Both the position numbers and the translations under genes were made by a program. From Bacillota bacterium (GTDB lineage: Bacteria; Bacillota; Clostridia; Lachnospirales; Lachnospiraceae): a DNA stretch of 64,000 nucleotides. The notes beneath the pieces are model-generated. The model saw nothing but the letters and a program-made list of their open reading frames with translations, made no database searches and was not told the origin of the DNA. This document shows positions 60,479-64,000 of the stretch, one piece after another; position 1 is the first letter of the stretch, and every line of letters starts with the position of its first letter. Location: positions 558,001 to 622,000 of the forward strand of contig JAEYGZ010000027.1 of assembly GCA_023409535.1 (NCBI GenBank). Direction: 5' to 3'.

Positions 60479-61867
60479 ATGAAAGAGAAAATTCAAGCTT
60501 TTGGACGTTTTTTCAGCGGTATGGTATTACCGAATATCGGCGCCTTTATAGCCTGGGGATTAATTACTGCAATGTTCATTGCAGTAGGCTGGTTTCCAAA
60601 TGAAAGTATCGCCGCTATGGTTGACCCTATGGCTAAAACACTTCTTCCGTTATTAATTGCTTACACAGGCGGTAATGTAGTAGCAGGCCACAGAGGCGGT
60701 GTCATCGGCGCCATCGCTACCATGGGTCTGATTGTCGGCTCCGATGTTCCTATGTTCTTAGGAGCGATGTTAATGGGACCCTTCAGCGGTTTTCTGATTA
60801 AGAAATTTGATAAATTGCTGGAAGGTAAGATCAAAGCAGGTTTTGAGATGCTTGTAAATAACTTTTCCTTAGGCATTATCGCTGCTATTCTGGCGATTAT
60901 ATCCTTAAAGGGTATCAGCCCGATTATGACGGTACTGAATAATATAATGCAGGCAGGTGTGGGCTTCTTTGTTGACAATCATCTGCTTCCCCTTGCCAGC
61001 CTGTTCATTGAACCGGCGAAGGTATTATTCTTAAATAATGCATTAAATCATGGTATTTTAACTCCTATGGGGTTGCAGCAGGCAGAAGAAGTGGGCAAAT
61101 CCATCTTCTTCCTGCTGGAAGCAAACCCCGGCCCCGGACTTGGTATCCTCATCGGATGTATGATTGCAGGTAAGGGTATGGTGAAGAGCTCCGCACCCGG
61201 AGCAATTATCATCCACTTCCTGGGTGGTATTCATGAAATTTACTTCCCCTACATACTGATGAATCCGGTTCTTATACTGGCAGCGATGGCAGGCGGAGTT
61301 AGCGGTGTATTTACCAATGTAATCTTTGGCGGCGGCTTAGTAGGTCCCGCATCTCCCGGAAGTATTTTCGCAGTTTTGATGATGACTCCAAAGGGCGGAT
61401 ATATCCCGGTTATCTTAAGTGTATTAGTTTCAACGGCTGTTGCCTGCGTGGTTTCAATTCCGTTGTTAAAGATCTTTGGTAAGAATGAAGACCTGAATAC
61501 TGCAAAGGAAAAGGTTCAGAGCATGAAACGTGCTTCCAAGGGGATTGAAGAAGCAGCTGTAACAGCTACCGTGGATGCGAAGGAAGTTAAGACCATCGTA
61601 TTTGCTTGTGATGCCGGAATGGGCTCCAGTGCTATGGGTGCTACCATCCTTAAGAAGAAGCTGGCGGAAGCCGGCCTCGGACACATCAATGTAATTCACA
61701 GCCCTGTTTCTTCCATACCGGCGGACGCACAGATCATCGTAACCCATACCGGACTGAAGGAGAGAGCGGCCCGCAGCAATCCGAAAGCCAGATTGGTATT
61801 AATTACAAATTTCCTGGCAGCACCGGAGTATGATGAATTAATAGAAGATTTAAAGGATGCTTTATAA
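60479..61867 (+). CDS. mtlA: Mannitol-specific PTS enzyme IICB
   Basis: The product has 462 residues from ATG 60479 (AAGG 8 bases upstream; the TTG frame to 60452 is rejected). Residues about 1-340 form the IIC channel, with G-R-F-F-S-G-M-V-L-P-N-I-G-A-F-I-A-W-G and the substrate-site G-G-I-H-E. After a linker, residues about 370-462 are IIB with the phosphorylated Cys in F-A-C-D-A-G-M-G-S-S-A-M-G-A. There is no fused IIA, so a separate mtlF is expected, probably beyond the window. It imports and phosphorylates mannitol to mannitol-1-phosphate. Confidence 0.94.
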   Translation: MKEKIQAFGRFFSGMVLPNIGAFIAWGLITAMFIAVGWFPNESIAAMVDPMAKTLLPLLIAYTGGNVVAGHRGGVIGAIATMGLIVGSDVPMFLGAMLMGPFSGFLIKKFDKLLEGKIKAGFEMLVNNFSLGIIAAILAIISLKGISPIMTVLNNIMQAGVGFFVDNHLLPLASLFIEPAKVLFLNNALNHGILTPMGLQQAEEVGKSIFFLLEANPGPGLGILIGCMIAGKGMVKSSAPGAIIIHFLGGIHEIYFPYILMNPVLILAAMAGGVSGVFTNVIFGGGLVGPASPGSIFAVLMMTPKGGYIPVILSVLVSTAVACVVSIPLLKIFGKNEDLNTAKEKVQSMKRASKGIEEAAVTATVDAKEVKTIVFACDAGMGSSAMGATILKKKLAEAGLGHINVIHSPVSSIPADAQIIVTHTGLKERAARSNPKARLVLITNFLAAPEYDELIEDLKDAL

Positions 61868-61883
61868 ATAAAACGAATAGGTT

Positions 61884-61916
61884 CACGAATCAGCGGCTGA
61901 TGAGCCGCTATTCGTG
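61884..61916 (+). other. Intercistronic hairpin between mtlA and mtlR
   Basis: CACGAAT (61884-61890) pairs with ATTCGTG (61910-61916) and AGCGGCT (61892-61898) with AGCCGCT (61903-61909), with one bulged base and a GATG loop. No U-tract follows. Confidence 0.6.
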
Positions 61917-61965
61917 TCTGTTCACTGAAGGATAGCGTACTATCCGTTGGAAAGGAGGAGGAGCC

Positions 61966-63984
61966 GTGGATTTTACTCCGCGCTTACGTCAGATCTTATT
62001 AATCCTGCTGCAGGAGAATCAAATCATATCGGTTAAAAAGCTGGCCGACGAATTAAAGGTCAGCAAACGTACGGTGCAAAGAGAGCTGGAGTACATCGGT
62101 TCCTCCTTGAACAAATACCGTGTCAGTCTGCAGACCAAAACCGGAATCGGTATTTGGCTGGAGGGGGAGGAAGAGGATAAGGATAAGCTTTTTGCCCTGC
62201 TGCAGGAGGAGGATACCATCGCTTCCGGTGATAAGGAGGAGCGCAGAAAGCGGCTGATTCTTGAGATCTTAAAGGATCGTACTCCTAAGAAGCTGTATTA
62301 TTATGCCAATATTTTTAATGTCAGCGAAGCAACCATCAGCAATGATATGGAAGCCATTGAAAGCTGGTTTCACCGTTGCAATCTGAACATCATACGCCGG
62401 CAGGGCTACGGTGTTGCATTGGCGGGCAGCGAGAAGGATTACCGGCTGGCGGTCCGCAGGTTCATCGACGGGCAGAATATCTATTCCCTGTTGGATAATG
62501 ACATCCTGAACAGAGTCAGTACCTGCTTCCAGAGCATCCGGGACAAGAGACTGACCAGACTTACGGAAAATTCCTATATCGGGTTGATTCTCCATGTAAC
62601 TATCGCCATTAACCGGATTTTACAGCAGGAGATCATCGAACCAAACGAAGAATTATTAAAAAAGCTTATTAAAAATGATAATTATAAGCTTGCCACAACC
62701 ATTGCAAGCTCCCTGGAGGAGGAATTTCAGATTGAGATTCCGGATGTTGAGATTGCATATATTATGCTGCATATCCAGGGCTCTAAATTGCAATATATCG
62801 ATGATAATGAGGCGGAGAGCGAGGATCAGAGAGAACGTCAGGAAATTCTTGAAGTCATCAATGACATGATTGACGTCTATGATGAAAGCATCGCTTATGA
62901 GCTAAAGCAGGACGAAGAATTTGTGGCGGGACTGTTGGCGCATCTTCAGCCTACCTTCGTCAGATTAAGAAACCATATGATCATATCCAATCCGCTCCTT
63001 GAACAGATCCGGGAGACCTATCCGGACATTTATGAGAGAACCCGTAAGGTCGGAGCTTTGATTGCCGACAGGTATGGGTTTCAGATTCCTGAGGATGAGA
63101 TCGGCTATCTTTCCATGCATTTTGGAGCTGCCTGCGTCCGCCTGGAGAACCGGAAGGAAAGTGTGCGCAAGGTGGATATCGGTATCGTCTGCGCCAGCGG
63201 CATAGGAATTTCAAGACTGATGGTGTCAAAGCTGAAGCACTATCTGAAGGACCGGGCGGAATTGGTTACCTTCGGCAGGGAGGAACTGACACCGCTGCGG
63301 CTGAGCAGGATGGATTTCCTCATTTCCAGTATTAATACGGACGAGGTGGATGCTGATATTATTAAAGTAAGTCCTTTATTACCCGAACAGGATATGGGGC
63401 GGATCGAAGCCAAGGTGAGACTTTATGCCAAGACCCCGAAGAAATTACATTCTGAGAATGATTTTTCTCGTCAGCTGGAGAAGGTGAACTTTACTGCCGC
63501 ACAGATCAAGCATATTCTACGCGACTTCCAGTGTATGAAGGTCAGCAATCAGATTTCCTTTGAGGAACTTCTTGTGGCAATCACGGAGAAGCTCACCCCT
63601 TATAATGACAGGCGGCTGTTAATCCAGGAGGATATCAAAAACAGAGAGAGACTGGCGTCCCAGATGATACCGGAGTATGATTTTGCGCTTTTGCACAGCC
63701 GCACCAGGGGGGTGCTGCAGCCGAGCTTCCGTGTTTGTGTTACAAAGAACAAGGGACGATTTGAAGATCCTTTCTTTCAAGGCATTCATGCGGTAATCAT
63801 CATGCTGATCCCGGAGGACGAACATGTTTCGGAAAACAGCGATATGCTGGGCTATTTAAGCGGAAAGCTGGTGGAAAGCAGGGAGTTTTTGCAGGTGATT
63901 TTCAGCGGTGAGCAGGAGGAGATCCGTGCATTTTTAACAAAGGAATTAAAATTATATTTTAATACCTATCTGGATCGGGTGTAA
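61966..63984 (+). CDS. mtlR: PRD-domain activator/antiterminator, mannitol operon regulator
   Basis: The product has 672 residues. Order: two helix-turn-helix domains (about 5-70 and 95-165; S-V-K-K-L-A-D-E-L-K-V-S-K-R-T-V-Q-R), PRD1 (about 180-290), PRD2 (about 300-400), an EIIB-Gat-like domain with Cys in I-V-C-A-S-G-I-G (about 407), and an EIIA-like domain (about 530-672) with L-L-H-S-R-T. Conserved PRD histidines are seen in I-L-H-V, M-L-H-I, L-A-H-L and S-M-H-F. PTS phosphotransfer to these sites sets activity, so it responds to mannitol flux. Start is GTG 61966 with GGAGGAGG upstream. It follows mtlA by 98 bases. Confidence 0.92.
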   Translation: MDFTPRLRQILLILLQENQIISVKKLADELKVSKRTVQRELEYIGSSLNKYRVSLQTKTGIGIWLEGEEEDKDKLFALLQEEDTIASGDKEERRKRLILEILKDRTPKKLYYYANIFNVSEATISNDMEAIESWFHRCNLNIIRRQGYGVALAGSEKDYRLAVRRFIDGQNIYSLLDNDILNRVSTCFQSIRDKRLTRLTENSYIGLILHVTIAINRILQQEIIEPNEELLKKLIKNDNYKLATTIASSLEEEFQIEIPDVEIAYIMLHIQGSKLQYIDDNEAESEDQRERQEILEVINDMIDVYDESIAYELKQDEEFVAGLLAHLQPTFVRLRNHMIISNPLLEQIRETYPDIYERTRKVGALIADRYGFQIPEDEIGYLSMHFGAACVRLENRKESVRKVDIGIVCASGIGISRLMVSKLKHYLKDRAELVTFGREELTPLRLSRMDFLISSINTDEVDADIIKVSPLLPEQDMGRIEAKVRLYAKTPKKLHSENDFSRQLEKVNFTAAQIKHILRDFQCMKVSNQISFEELLVAITEKLTPYNDRRLLIQEDIKNRERLASQMIPEYDFALLHSRTRGVLQPSFRVCVTKNKGRFEDPFFQGIHAVIIMLIPEDEHVSENSDMLGYLSGKLVESREFLQVIFSGEQEEIRAFLTKELKLYFNTYLDRV

Positions 63985-64000
63985 CGTAATATGGCGTAAC

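Overview
The window looks like a chromosome segment from a plant- or mucosa-associated anaerobic clostridium, most likely Lachnospiraceae. The evidence is the moderate GC content, strong GGAGG-type ribosome binding sites with many TTG and GTG starts, LL-diaminopimelate aminotransferase (dapL), a class D sortase, many AraC/YesN regulators, and sugar ABC importers each linked to cytoplasmic glycosidases. I saw no rRNA, tRNA, CRISPR array, transposase or phage gene. Taxonomy is inferred from gene content only.

Layout. 0-4 kb: a truncated gene for an exported Leu/Gly-repeat protein sits 3 bases downstream of an MMPL/RND transporter, divergent from a TetR regulator. 4-8 kb: a secreted Ig-like protein, prfC, an HD-domain protein and a divergent XRE/SLOG pair. 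8-10 kb: a class D sortase overlapping the gene for its probable LPKTA substrate, an acidic surface protein with an internal duplication. 10-16.6 kb: sugar ABC importer, six-hairpin-type glycosidase carrying a V-Q-H-x-A tandem repeat, and an AraC regulator. 16.7-19.7 kb: XRE regulator, GGDEF protein and a GH4 glycosidase.

20-30 kb: an mglBAC-type galactose/glucose importer, then a small membrane protein, a YesN/LytS-type two-component pair and two membrane-anchored sugar-binding proteins. The second part resembles the XylFII-LytS-YesN sensing arrangement of clostridia. 30-31.4 kb: split threonine/serine exporter-like pair. 31.4-36 kb: AraC regulator divergent from a GH51 alpha-arabinofuranosidase and GH127 beta-arabinofuranosidase pair. 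36-39 kb: a winged-helix regulator with a novel-looking C-terminal domain, convergent with a GH2 enzyme.

39.5-50.5 kb: a co-directional locus with an LplB/LplC/solute-binding importer, an unrecognised 852-residue protein, a GH105 unsaturated uronyl hydrolase with a long N-terminal extension, an FAD oxidoreductase and a DUF1861 protein. It reads as uptake and intracellular breakdown of lyase-generated pectic or similar uronic-acid oligosaccharides, and by eye it is more GC-rich than its flanks. 50.9-53.4 kb: two AT-rich lipoprotein genes. 53.6-64 kb: PilZ protein, glnA with a structured leader and a downstream ANTAR regulator, an XRE regulator, dapF-dapL, and the mannitol PTS genes mtlA-mtlR.

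Two themes recur. Long hairpins without U-tracts or with interrupted ones follow three solute-binding-protein genes and could give those genes higher expression than the genes downstream. Several start codons were moved from the longest open frame to positions with better ribosome-binding-site spacing; these choices are stated per gene.
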